This document shows, one piece after another, positions 49,623-58,356 of a stretch of 64,000 nt of DNA. The stretch is from Thermomicrobiales bacterium (GTDB lineage: Bacteria > Chloroflexota > Chloroflexia > Thermomicrobiales > UBA6265): NCBI GenBank assembly GCA_023957115.1, contig JAMLHN010000003.1, positions 161,326 through 225,325 on the forward strand. The letters are read 5' to 3'. Each line of letters opens with the position of its first letter. The first letter of the stretch is position 1. Both the position numbers and the translations under genes were made by a program. A model generated the notes under the pieces. That model did not search any database. It saw only the letters and a program-made list of their open reading frames with translations, and had not been told where the DNA came from.

Positions 49623-50744
49623 TCAGGCAGACGAGACGGTCGATCCGCCGTCCTCGGTCATTTCGACGACCGTCACGCGATCGAATCCGGCGCCGATCCC
49701 CAGTGCTCGTCGTAGATAGCGACCCGGTTCCGGCCGCGGCCGATGCGACTCCTGGACCAGGAACTCGCCCAGTAACCCAAGCCCAAAGAATTGGACTCCA
49801 ACGACAATCAAGAGGACGGCCAGTAACAGAAGCGGTCTGGTGCCAATCGTTTCGTCGTTGATCAGCCGGTCCCAGGAGAGCATCAATGCGATCAATACGC
49901 CCAGCGCGGTCGAGATGATTCCTGGAATGCCGAAGAGGTGCATCGGCCGCTGGCGGTAATTGGTCAGGAAGAAAACGGTGATGAGATCGAGAAACCCTTT
50001 GAACAGGCGTTTGAGCCCGTATTTCGATTTGCCCCACGACCGGGCATGATGCTTGACGGGTAGCTCCGCGATCCGAAACCCTTCCGCCGAGGCGAGCGCG
50101 GGGGTAAAGCGGTGGAGCTCGCCATAGACCCGGATGGTGTCGGTCACCTCGCGCCGGTAGGCTTTGAATCCGCAGTTGAAATCGTGAAGCTGGACGCCCG
50201 TCACCGTGCGAACGGTCCAGTTGAAGAGCTTGCTCGGTGCGGTCTTGCCCCTGGGATCCTGACGATTCTGTTTCCACCCGGAGACCAGATCGTATCCCTC
50301 ATTGAGCTTTGCGAGCATATGCGGGATTTCGTCCGGGTCGTCCTGCAGGTCGCCGTCCATCGTGACGATGGTGTTGCCTCGCGCCACCGCGAAGCCGTTG
50401 GCGAGCGCCTGCGCCTTCCCAAAGTTGCGCCGGTGCTGGATGGCGACGACATTGGGATCATTGGCGCGCAGGCGTGTGATCTCTCGCCAGGTGCCATCGG
50501 TGGAGCCATCGTCGATGAAGAGAATCTCCCACGGGACGCCGGTCGTGCTCAGGACCGAGCGCAAGCGCTGGTGCAGTTCTGGGAGGTTCCCTTCCTCGTT
50601 CATCACCGGGATGACGATCGAGATCGGACCGCGTGCGGGGCCGATATCGGACGCAGACCCAATCTCGATCGAGACGGCTGTCTCGTCGAGCTCTCCGTCG
50701 TCGAAACGGTCGACGTCAATAGATGTGGAAGTCACTATGGTCAT
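49623..50744 (-). CDS. Family 2 glycosyltransferase (polyprenyl-phosphate sugar transferase type)
   Basis: The 373-residue protein is a GT2 enzyme of the DPM1/ArnC/GtrB kind: SIVIPVMNEEGNLPELH, EILFIDDGSTDGTW and the catalytic Asp line TMDGDLQDDPDEI, then NCGFKAYRREV. Two C-terminal membrane helices follow (MHLFGIPGIISTALGVLIALM and LLLLAVLLIVVGVQFFGLGLL, in pieces). It likely loads a sugar on a polyprenyl phosphate. A 40-residue polar leader precedes the domain. ATG at 50744 is supported by GGTGGACC. Its neighbours downstream, a flippase-like protein and a methyltransferase, suggest a lipid-linked sugar pathway. Confidence 0.9.
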   Translation of the reverse strand: MTIVTSTSIDVDRFDDGELDETAVSIEIGSASDIGPARGPISIVIPVMNEEGNLPELHQRLRSVLSTTGVPWEILFIDDGSTDGTWREITRLRANDPNVVAIQHRRNFGKAQALANGFAVARGNTIVTMDGDLQDDPDEIPHMLAKLNEGYDLVSGWKQNRQDPRGKTAPSKLFNWTVRTVTGVQLHDFNCGFKAYRREVTDTIRVYGELHRFTPALASAEGFRIAELPVKHHARSWGKSKYGLKRLFKGFLDLITVFFLTNYRQRPMHLFGIPGIISTALGVLIALMLSWDRLINDETIGTRPLLLLAVLLIVVGVQFFGLGLLGEFLVQESHRPRPEPGRYLRRALGIGAGFDRVTVVEMTEDGGSTVSSA

Positions 50745-50835
50745 CGGTCCACCGGGCGGGCTCGGAACGAGCAAGTCGCCAACTGACTATAGTCGGCGAC
50801 TCCGCAGGACGCAATTTTCGATCTCGGAGGTGAGC

Positions 50836-51840
50836 TCACGGGGTCTGGGGAGACGTGTCCGCGTTCTCGAAGATATCGGGGCCAATTGTGGCGAACAAAA
50901 CATCCTCTGCGGCGTCCATCACGGCAACATCCGTTTGCGTGACCGTCGTCGTGGGGCGAATGTGCACCGATTGCAGATCGGAAACCTGCATTCCGAGATT
51001 GACCAGCGTGCTGGCCGATCCATCGGCGCCGACCGAGAAGTTTGCCTTGGGCACCATCTCCCCATCCGGGGTTTGTACGACCACCGTGTAGATACCGGTC
51101 GCCAGGCCACTGACCTGGACCGCCGCGACCTGGCTTCGGGGATCGGCAAAGAGCGTTCCCCTGGCGGCGTCCGCGGCTGAGGTTACTTCCGGATAGAGGG
51201 CATACCGTTTGGCGGATGGGGACGAAACCAGCTCGACGATCCCCTGATTGTTGCCATTGGAGATCTGCTGATTCATCATCGCAATCTGCTGGTCTTTCGC
51301 CGCGACCGCCTGTTTGGAGTCGTTGAGCTTGGTGTAGTTGTTGAACCCCCACGCGCCAACCAACCCGAGCGCGAGGAGAAGCGGCAATGTCGCCAGCGGC
51401 GCGGCGTACACCTTCCACCAGCTCGATTGCTCAACCTGGGGTGAGCGCGGTGGAGCCGCAGCCGCGGGTCCGGTGGATGACGCTGGCAACGATGGCGTTC
51501 GCAGCGTATCCAGCCGGCCGGTGTAGACGTTGCGCGGCGGAGCCGCTCGTTGGGGGGTCGTGGCGATACGCGACATCAAGGCTGCTCTGGCGCTGGCCGG
51601 CGGTTCGGCAACTGGCACGGCCAGCGCGAGCGCAGTCAATGCGGGGGTGAAGCTGACGAGCGCGAGCTCGCATCGCGTGCAGGTGCGCCGATGCTGGTCG
51701 ATCGCGGAGCACCGGTCGGGATCGATGATGCCGAGCACATACTCCTCGATGCATTCATCCACCAAACGGCATTCTCGTGGGATGTCGCCTGTTTGGGTCT
51801 GGATGCGAGTGTTGTGCTGTCCCGCCGGTTGTTGATTCAC
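50836..51840 (-). CDS. Anti-sigma factor with zinc-binding domain and extracytoplasmic RskA-like domain
   Basis: The 334-residue protein has an N-terminal zinc anti-sigma domain (CIEEYVLGIIDPDR, then HRRTCTRCELAL, an HxxxCxxC motif), a proline/alanine linker, one membrane helix (APLATLPLLLALGLVGAWGF, about 145-165), a short coiled coil (LNDSKQAVAAKDQQIAMMNQQ) and an RskA-like C-terminal domain with GLATGIYTVVVQTPDGE. It holds the ECF sigma factor inactive at the membrane until a signal outside triggers release. GTG overlaps the sigma stop by four bases (GTGA), so the two are translationally coupled. Confidence 0.92.
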   Translation of the reverse strand: MNQQPAGQHNTRIQTQTGDIPRECRLVDECIEEYVLGIIDPDRCSAIDQHRRTCTRCELALVSFTPALTALALAVPVAEPPASARAALMSRIATTPQRAAPPRNVYTGRLDTLRTPSLPASSTGPAAAAPPRSPQVEQSSWWKVYAAPLATLPLLLALGLVGAWGFNNYTKLNDSKQAVAAKDQQIAMMNQQISNGNNQGIVELVSSPSAKRYALYPEVTSAADAARGTLFADPRSQVAAVQVSGLATGIYTVVVQTPDGEMVPKANFSVGADGSASTLVNLGMQVSDLQSVHIRPTTTVTQTDVAVMDAAEDVLFATIGPDIFENADTSPQTP

Positions 51841-52424
51841 GACGAAGTCACCTCGTTCGGTTCGATGTGCTCGCTCACCACGGGGCCGAGCTGGTCCCGT
51901 AGCTTCAGCATGCCCAGACGCATCCGCGTCTTGATCGTTCCCAGCGGCTCGCCGAGCGCATCGGCGATCTCGCGTTGGGTCAGGCCCTGGAAGTAGGCAA
52001 GCTCGATTGCCTCTCGCTGCGCTGCCGGCAATTGCTGCAACGCGTCCTGTATCGATTCACGCAGACTCGACAGCCAGACCTCTTCTTCGACTTCGAGTCC
52101 TTCATCCGGCAACGAGGCCAGAATCGTTTCCGGTTCCGCCGAATCCGCTTTTTGCGGCCGACGGTTTCGGCGCCGCACTTCGTCGATCGACAGGTTGTGG
52201 GTAATGCTCAGCAACCAGGTGATGAGCGACCCACGCGCCGATTGAAACGAGCCACCCTGTTGCCAGGCTCGGACGAAGACCTCCTGCAGGATTTCTTCGG
52301 CCACCTGAGCGTCGCCCACGATGCGCAGCGAGAACGAGTAGACCGCACGCGAATACCGCTCGTAGAGCGTTTCCAGCGCAACCTGATCCCCTTGCGTAAC
52401 CAAAGCGATCAGTTCACTATCCAT
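51837..52424 (-). CDS. ECF RNA polymerase sigma factor (SigK-like)
   Basis: The 195-residue protein has region 2 (LETLYERYSRAVYSFSLRIV, then EEILQEVFVRAWQQ and WLLSITHNLSIDEVRRRNRR) and region 4 (QLPAAQREAIELAYFQGLTQREIADAL, then GTIKTRMRLGMLKLRD), the layout of SigK/SigL ECF factors paired with RskA-like anti-sigmas. It directs RNA polymerase to its regulon once released. The start is uncertain: ATG at 52424 (MDSELIALV) is typical for the family, though the frame is open to 52490 and the ribosome site is weak. Confidence 0.92.
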   Translation of the reverse strand: MDSELIALVTQGDQVALETLYERYSRAVYSFSLRIVGDAQVAEEILQEVFVRAWQQGGSFQSARGSLITWLLSITHNLSIDEVRRRNRRPQKADSAEPETILASLPDEGLEVEEEVWLSSLRESIQDALQQLPAAQREAIELAYFQGLTQREIADALGEPLGTIKTRMRLGMLKLRDQLGPVVSEHIEPNEVTSS

Positions 52425-52631
52425 TACCGTGCTCAGATTCGAGCCCGGGTCCGAGCCAGGAGTCCCAGCCATCTTACGAACCGAGAGCAATCCTGTTTCG
52501 GATTCCGAGGCCCGCTGCCCGGTACCCGTTCGCTTGATATACGTCAGCGAGTGCCAATCGGGATGTCCTTTTTTGGTGGAAGATGTGACGTTCGTGGAAA
52601 TTGCCCGTTCGTTCAGTCTACCCGATTGGAA

Positions 52632-53993
52632 TTAACCGCAAATTCCGGGATTCGGGGAGTCATCATCGGGATTTGCGAGCCCGAGGCGCGTTCGGGCTTC
52701 GGCTACGAGCGACAACGACCCGGTGATGACGACTACCTCTGGACCGGGAGATGCTGCTCGGATGCGCTGGAACGCAGTGTCGATGCCGGGGCTGGGGATT
52801 GTCTGGGAAAGAACTGTGCTCGCAATGTGAGCAAGCTCGTCCGCGGGGATCGAACGTGGATTCGCCGTCGTGGTCACGATCAATTCGGAGATTGCCGGAG
52901 CCAGAGCCTGGACGAACTGGTCTGCCTGCTTGTCTCGGAGAAGCGCCACGATGCCTGTGACCGGTTGCCCGAATTCGGCAAGCAGCTCGTCTGCCAGGGC
53001 GGCGGCGGCGACCGGCGTGTGCGCCCCGTCCAACACCCAGGTGTGGCCCTCGCGCTCGACACGCTCGAATCGGCCGGGCAGGTGGGTCGCTTCCACGCCC
53101 ATCCGAATAGCAGATTCTTCGAGGTCAAATCCGGCTTTCCGCAGGACGCCCCACGCCGCGATGGCCAGGGACGCGTTCTCCATTTGGTGGGCGCCAGCGA
53201 GCCCCGCGTGGAGCTGCGTCAGCTCCAGCGACGCTCCGCGCCAGGCGAAGTCTCTCCAGCTTCCCTCCCATGCGAAATCGACAACGGCAATCTGAAGGGG
53301 GGCATGTCGTTGCTCGGCGGTGGCCCGAATGACCGCAAGTGCCGCCGCTTCCTGCGCTGCGGTCACGACCGGCGTATGTCGTTTGATGATGCCGGCTTTA
53401 TTGGCCGCAATCGATTCGATGGAATCTCCCAGCACCTGGGTGTGCTCCAGATCGAGCCGGGTAATGACCGAGACCACGGGATCGACCACATTGGTGGCAT
53501 CGAAGGTGCCCCCGAGGCCGACCTCGACCACTGCCAGATCGCACGATTCTTGCTCGAAGGCTAGAAGCGCCATCGCGGTCAGAATCTCGAACGCGGTCAC
53601 CTGTCCCAGTTCGGGCCGGCTGCGTTCGAGCTGGTCGGTCTCATCGTGAACGGCGGCAGCGAACCGGGCAAACTGCGCGTGCGTCACCGGTGAGCCATGG
53701 ATCGCGATTCGTTCCCGGTAGGAATGCAGATGCGGCGACGTGGACAATCCGACCCGATATCCGGCGGCTTGTCCAATGGCCGCTGCGAATGCCGCGGTCG
53801 AACCCTTGCCTTTGCTTCCGGCGATGTGGATGATGCGGAGTCGCCGATCCGGCGACCCGAGCTGGTCGAGCAACGCGCGCATTCGCCTCAGGCCCATTTC
53901 TGGACCACTGCCGCTGCTTGGATCACTGATATAGCCGCGGGCAACGCTGCTCCGGGTCTCGATGAAGTGGATCGCTGCCTGATATGGAGTCAT
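52632..53993 (-). CDS. folC: Folylpolyglutamate synthase/dihydrofolate synthase
   Basis: The 453-residue Mur-ligase-like enzyme has the ATP loop IAGSKGKGSTAAF, the SPHLHSYRERIAIHG and VEVGLGGTFDATNVV lines, and the LEHTQVLGDSIESIAANKAGIIK metal-lysine region (shown in pieces). A C-terminal domain begins LPGRFERVEREGHTWVLDGAHTP. It adds glutamate to dihydropteroate and folates. Length is normal. It lies 12 bases downstream of the disrupted nadB and is transcribed in the same direction. Confidence 0.95.
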   Translation of the reverse strand: MTPYQAAIHFIETRSSVARGYISDPSSGSGPEMGLRRMRALLDQLGSPDRRLRIIHIAGSKGKGSTAAFAAAIGQAAGYRVGLSTSPHLHSYRERIAIHGSPVTHAQFARFAAAVHDETDQLERSRPELGQVTAFEILTAMALLAFEQESCDLAVVEVGLGGTFDATNVVDPVVSVITRLDLEHTQVLGDSIESIAANKAGIIKRHTPVVTAAQEAAALAVIRATAEQRHAPLQIAVVDFAWEGSWRDFAWRGASLELTQLHAGLAGAHQMENASLAIAAWGVLRKAGFDLEESAIRMGVEATHLPGRFERVEREGHTWVLDGAHTPVAAAALADELLAEFGQPVTGIVALLRDKQADQFVQALAPAISELIVTTTANPRSIPADELAHIASTVLSQTIPSPGIDTAFQRIRAASPGPEVVVITGSLSLVAEARTRLGLANPDDDSPNPGICG

Positions 53994-54005
53994 GGAACCG
54001 TTTTT

Positions 54006-55669
54006 TTATTGGGATCCTGATTCGAGTGCGACCGGTGTTCCGGCGAACGCCTCGGACAGGGCCCCGAATCGCCAGCGACCGCTCGCCCCGCCAAACAAAA
54101 GTGAGTGGCGCCCGTCGAGCGCTGGAATGGTCTCCGGGAAATCTTCTCGGAAATGCGCTCCACGGCTTTCCTCCCGGAAGAGCGCTGCGCCGATGACCTG
54201 GGAGGCTGCATCGGCAATATTCTGCGCCTCGATGGCGAAGCGGTCGTTGCCGGCCGCCTGTGCGAGGATCGCCACCTGGCGCTCCACATCGGCTGCAGCC
54301 GTCCGAAGGCCGTCTGCCGAACGAACCACCGCCACATCCCGGCTCATGACCCGTTGGATGGCATCGACCGCGGCGTCGATCGCGGTGCGGTTACCGGAAA
54401 CACTCTCGCCCGAATACGCGCCCAGATCGAGTGCCGAACGATCGATCGGTTCCGGACGTCCTCGTGAGGTCAGCAGCGTCGCCGCGTCGGTCCCAAAGAC
54501 CAGCCCCTCCAGAAGCGAATTGCTTGCCAGTCGGTTGGCGCCGTGCACGCCGGTACAGGCGGCCTCCCCCAGCGCGAGGAGCCCCGGCATGCTGGTCCGT
54601 CCGTCGGTCGCTGCCGCGATCCCTCCGATGAAGTAGTGCGCTGCCGGCGCGACCGGAATGAGATCGTTGGCCAGATCAGGTGCGGCGCCAGCTCATTCGC
54701 GATGGTCGGGAATCGCTCGTAGACGAGCTCATCGGGAAGATGGCGCAGATCGAGCCAGACATGATCGGTATTGCCAGTCGACATGGCGTCCTGGATCCCG
54801 CGCGCCACCACATCGCGCGGAGCAAGCTCGGCGAGTGGGTGGATATCGAGCATGAACCGCTTGCCGTCATTGTCTAGCAGGTAGGCGCCCTCGCCGCGGA
54901 CGGCTTCGGTGACCAGGAACGGTTCGGTGCCCGCCAACGCCAGTACCGTGGGGTGGAACTGCACGAATTCCAGATCCGCAACCGCCACCCCGGCGCGAAG
55001 GGCCATCGCAAGCCCATCCGCGGTCGCGCCCTTGGGATTGGAGGTGACTGCCCAAAGCTGTCCAGCGCCACCGGCCGCGACGACGACCCAGGGGGCTGCC
55101 ATCACGCTGCGCTCGCCGCTGCCGAGCTCGGCCAGGATTCCGACCGCCTGTCCGCCCTGCACGATCAAGTCGAGGGCGTAGGCATGGTCGAAGACATCGA
55201 TATCGGGATGGGTGCGTGCTGCCTCGACCATCGCCCGCTCGACCTCGGCGCCGGTGGCATCGCCGCCGGCGTGCAGAACGCGGTGACGGCTGTGGGCAGC
55301 CTCGCGTCCGAGCAGGATTTCTCCCGTTTGCAGGCTGCGGTCGAACTTGGTGCCGATGGCCAGCAGCCGATCGACGGCGGCCGGCGCGCCATCGACCAGC
55401 GCGCGCACCGCAGCCGGATCGCAAAGCCCGGCTCCGGCGAGGAGGGTGTCGTCTTCATGCAGGCGGGTGGAGTCGTCCGGACCAATGGCGGCCGAAATGC
55501 CCCCCTGGGCGTACCGTGTATTGCTTTCGCCCAGAACTCCCTTGGTGAGCAGGGCGACGCGCCAACCCTCCGGCAGGGCGAGTGAAAAGGCGAGACCGGC
55601 AACGCCGGCTCCAATGACCACGACGTCGAATGTGCGGACATCGATCGCTGACGGTGTGCGGTTTGCCAA
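54006..55669 (-). pseudogene. nadB: L-aspartate oxidase, interrupted by a frameshift
   Basis: Two overlapping frames together make a complete L-aspartate oxidase (FAD enzyme of NAD synthesis, making iminoaspartate). The first (from 55669 to about 54680) has VVIGAGVAGLAFSLALP, NTRYAQGGISAAIG, GREAAHSRHRVLHAGGDATG and LEFVQFHPTVLAL. The second (to 54006) supplies [41 protein letters not shown]. One base is missing around 54675-54680, where the coding should read through H-L-x-L-A-N-D-L. TTG at 55669 follows GAGGAA. Either the gene is truly broken or the sequence has one error; nadC is intact at 13466, which favours an error. Confidence 0.85.
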
Positions 55670-55768
55670 GAAAATTCCTCACTCTGCGCGCGGAACAACG
55701 CCCCGGTTCATGGCGACTTAGTGTAGCACTGACACTTTCTCGATGAGACCGGGGTGAATGCAGCGTGA

Positions 55769-57469
55769 TCAGGCGACGTGAATGAACCCATGGTCGGTCA
55801 CACGCGCCTTGGGAATAACCGAAAGCGCCATGAACGCGAGCAACCCGTAGGGTGAGATGAGCGGGCATCCGAGATCGTTTGCTGACTGCTCCATCGTCTC
55901 CAGGCGCTCCGAGACGGTCGCCAGTGGTTGATCCGAGATGATGCCTCCAATCGGCAGCGGAAGATCGGCGACGATGTTTCCATCGACCGCGGTGGCAAGT
56001 CCACCGTTCATCGCGATAACGCGTTGGACGGCAGCCAGCATATCCTCGTCCGAAACCCCGACCACGACGATGTTGTGGGCGTCGTGGGCGATCGAGCTGG
56101 CGATCGCTCCCTTCTTCAAGGCAAATCCGCGGACCAGCCCAACCCCGGCGCGTCCGGTCGCATGGTGCCGTTCGATACAAGCCAGCTTGAGGATGTCGCC
56201 ATCGACGTCGGTGACGACACGCCCGTCTTCGACCGGCGCCGTGAGCTTCTGCCGGTTGGTCACGATCTGACCGTCAGAGACAACCACCGCCTCGGTTGCG
56301 TCTTTGGGATCGAGTCTGAACGCGTCGAGATCGAGCGGCCCCACATTCATCGAATCGAGCAAGAATGCCGGAGGCTCGTTTGCCGGGAGGTCGATGACCA
56401 TCTCGCCCCGGTACGCAACGACCACTCCCTGGAAGAGGGTTTGCTCGATCTCCACCGCGTCGAGATCGGTGATGATATTGAGATTCGCTTCGTAACCCGG
56501 CGCCACGGCGCCGATGCCATCGAGTCGCCAGTAGTCGGCTGCGTTCCAGGTTGCCAGGCGATACGCGCGGATCGGGTCCATACCCCGTTCGATGGCATCG
56601 CGCACGATCGCGTCGACATGCCCGTCATGCAGCAACGTGAAGCAGTCCCGATCGTCCGAGCAGAAGGAGAAGCGCGGAAACGTCGCGTCATCGACCAGTG
56701 GAAGCAGCGCATCCAGGTTCCGCTCGGACGTGCCCTGCCGGATCATGATGAAGAGACCGGCGCGGAGCTTTTCGAGTGCCTCTGCGGCCGTGGTGGATTC
56801 GTGGTCGGAGGTCACGCCCGTTTGAAGGTATGTCTGTAGGCGACGGCCGGTGACCCCTGGGGCATGGCCATCCTTGCGTCGTCCCCAGGCGACGCGCAGC
56901 TTTTCCGCGATGGTCTGATCGCTGGCAATCGTCCCGGCAACATTCATCAGCTCGCCGAGCCCGACGGTTTCCGGCCAGGTCAGCAATTCGGCGATCTCCT
57001 CGGCGTCCAGCTTGGCTCCCGGACTCTCCTGCCAGCTGGCCGGGACGCAGGATGGCGCGGTGAAGTGGATGTGCATCGGCAACCCTTGCGTGGCTGCCCG
57101 CATCGCATCGAGTCCGGGAATGCCGGCGACGTTCGCAATTTCGTGAGGATCGGTCACGATGGCGCCAGTCCCATGCGGAATGACCGCCCGTGCGAATTCC
57201 GGCATCCAGACGAGCGAGCTCTCGGTATGAATGTGTGGGTCGACGAACGATGGAGCAATGATCTTGCCCCGGCAATCGATGACTTCGTGGGTGCCGCCCG
57301 TATCCCCTATGCTGGTGATACGCCCATTGGTGATCGCAACCGTTCGTTCTTCGAGCTCGCCGGTGAAGACGTTCAGGATCTTGCCGCCCGCAAGCACCAA
57401 CGACGACCTGCCGGTTCCGCGTGCGGCGGCGACACGCATTCTCCAGCCGAAACTATCGAATCCGCTCAT
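55769..57469 (-). CDS. ade: Adenine deaminase
   Basis: The 566-residue amidohydrolase has the metal motif SFVDPHIHTESSLV, VTDPHEIANVAGIPGL, a later DHESTTAAEALEKLRAGLF and SDDRDCFTLLHDGH with the metal aspartate. The C-terminal half has ATGRAGVGLVRGFALKKGAIASSIAHDAHNIVVVG (in pieces), which is specific to adenine deaminase. It converts adenine to hypoxanthine in purine salvage. Residues 55 and onward carry the conserved fold; ATG at 57469 has AAGGAG 15 bases upstream and is not certain. The unknown gene at 57507 lies 37 bases upstream in the same direction. Confidence 0.94.
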   Translation of the reverse strand: MSGFDSFGWRMRVAAARGTGRSSLVLAGGKILNVFTGELEERTVAITNGRITSIGDTGGTHEVIDCRGKIIAPSFVDPHIHTESSLVWMPEFARAVIPHGTGAIVTDPHEIANVAGIPGLDAMRAATQGLPMHIHFTAPSCVPASWQESPGAKLDAEEIAELLTWPETVGLGELMNVAGTIASDQTIAEKLRVAWGRRKDGHAPGVTGRRLQTYLQTGVTSDHESTTAAEALEKLRAGLFIMIRQGTSERNLDALLPLVDDATFPRFSFCSDDRDCFTLLHDGHVDAIVRDAIERGMDPIRAYRLATWNAADYWRLDGIGAVAPGYEANLNIITDLDAVEIEQTLFQGVVVAYRGEMVIDLPANEPPAFLLDSMNVGPLDLDAFRLDPKDATEAVVVSDGQIVTNRQKLTAPVEDGRVVTDVDGDILKLACIERHHATGRAGVGLVRGFALKKGAIASSIAHDAHNIVVVGVSDEDMLAAVQRVIAMNGGLATAVDGNIVADLPLPIGGIISDQPLATVSERLETMEQSANDLGCPLISPYGLLAFMALSVIPKARVTDHGFIHVA

Positions 57470-57506
57470 CCTCGTTGCGTTCTCCTTCGTTCTCCCGCGT
57501 TTTCCC

Positions 57507-58136
57507 TCACGAACGGAGTTGTGATTCGACCTGGGTAACGAGATCGTCGATGGCCGGCAGCGCTTCCCGGACGAACGGCCCGATCTGGCCCGCGTTCGCA
57601 ATGGGAATGCGATAGGTCATGCCGACTGCGACCCCTTCGTCGGCCTCGCTCCAACTGGCGGATTCGTTCGCTTCGAGCATACCGCGCGCAACGTTGGGGA
57701 TGACCCGTCTGGCCAGCCGTTCCAACGCGCGCCGCCGCCATTCGCTCTCTTCCTCAGAGAAGAGCCCTGGGGAGACGCCGCGCAGCTCGATCACGAACTC
57801 GTCGTCCTCGAGCCGGACATCGGCTTGTCCCTGCTCGTCGTCGACGGCCACGACCCAGCGTTGCTGATCGTCGAGCATACCGTAGGCATAGAAACCTTCA
57901 TCGGCCAATGATTGACGCGCGTTCGCCAGCAGCGCTTTTTGTTCCGCCGTGAGGCGATCGTCGGCGAGATATCGGTCGAGTCGCAGATTGGGTTGATCGT
58001 GCATTTCCAGAAGATTCGTGTCGTAGCGTCGGACGGGCAGCTCCGCTCGCTGACGGCCACCGCACCGGCGTTCGAAGAGCAGATCTGCAAAGTCTAGTGG
58101 AGTTTCCTGGAGGCAAACTGCCATCCCGTTTGACAT
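57507..58136 (-). CDS. Hypothetical protein
   Basis: The 209-residue protein is not recognised. It is acidic, with FYAYGMLDDQQRWVVAVDDEQGQADVRLEDDEFVIELRGVSPGLFSEEESEWRRRALERLARRVIPN (shown here only to indicate the charged middle), but that stretch is soluble and lacks known motifs: visible units are YDTNLLEMHDQPN, WVVAVDDEQ and EWRRRALERL. No signal peptide or membrane helix is seen. The start may be ATG at 58136 or an internal ATG four codons later. It precedes adenine deaminase and may be co-transcribed. Confidence 0.6.
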   Translation of the reverse strand: MSNGMAVCLQETPLDFADLLFERRCGGRQRAELPVRRYDTNLLEMHDQPNLRLDRYLADDRLTAEQKALLANARQSLADEGFYAYGMLDDQQRWVVAVDDEQGQADVRLEDDEFVIELRGVSPGLFSEEESEWRRRALERLARRVIPNVARGMLEANESASWSEADEGVAVGMTYRIPIANAGQIGPFVREALPAIDDLVTQVESQLRS

Positions 58137-58356
58137 TCAAGAGGTGCTTCGCTATGTTTCGGTCTCAGAATTCCGTAGCGTTATGAACGAGTGTACCGGG
58201 TCAGAGGGTACGATCAGACGTTGAGTCGGGCAAAGACTCACCGAATGAACGGCAGACTCGCGGCTACGTTGTCGGGATTTGGTCCTTAGAGGTTTGTCGC
58301 GTATCAGTGCTGGCAATGAGCTGGCGGCGCGGCTACGCAGGAGGAAATAGGAACCA
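58137..58356. other. Intergenic region before the livK operon
   Basis: Divergent gap. Small inverted repeats are seen: GTACC/GGTAC around 58195-58213 and GAGTC/GACTC around 58225-58242. I cannot assign a convincing promoter. Confidence 0.3.
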
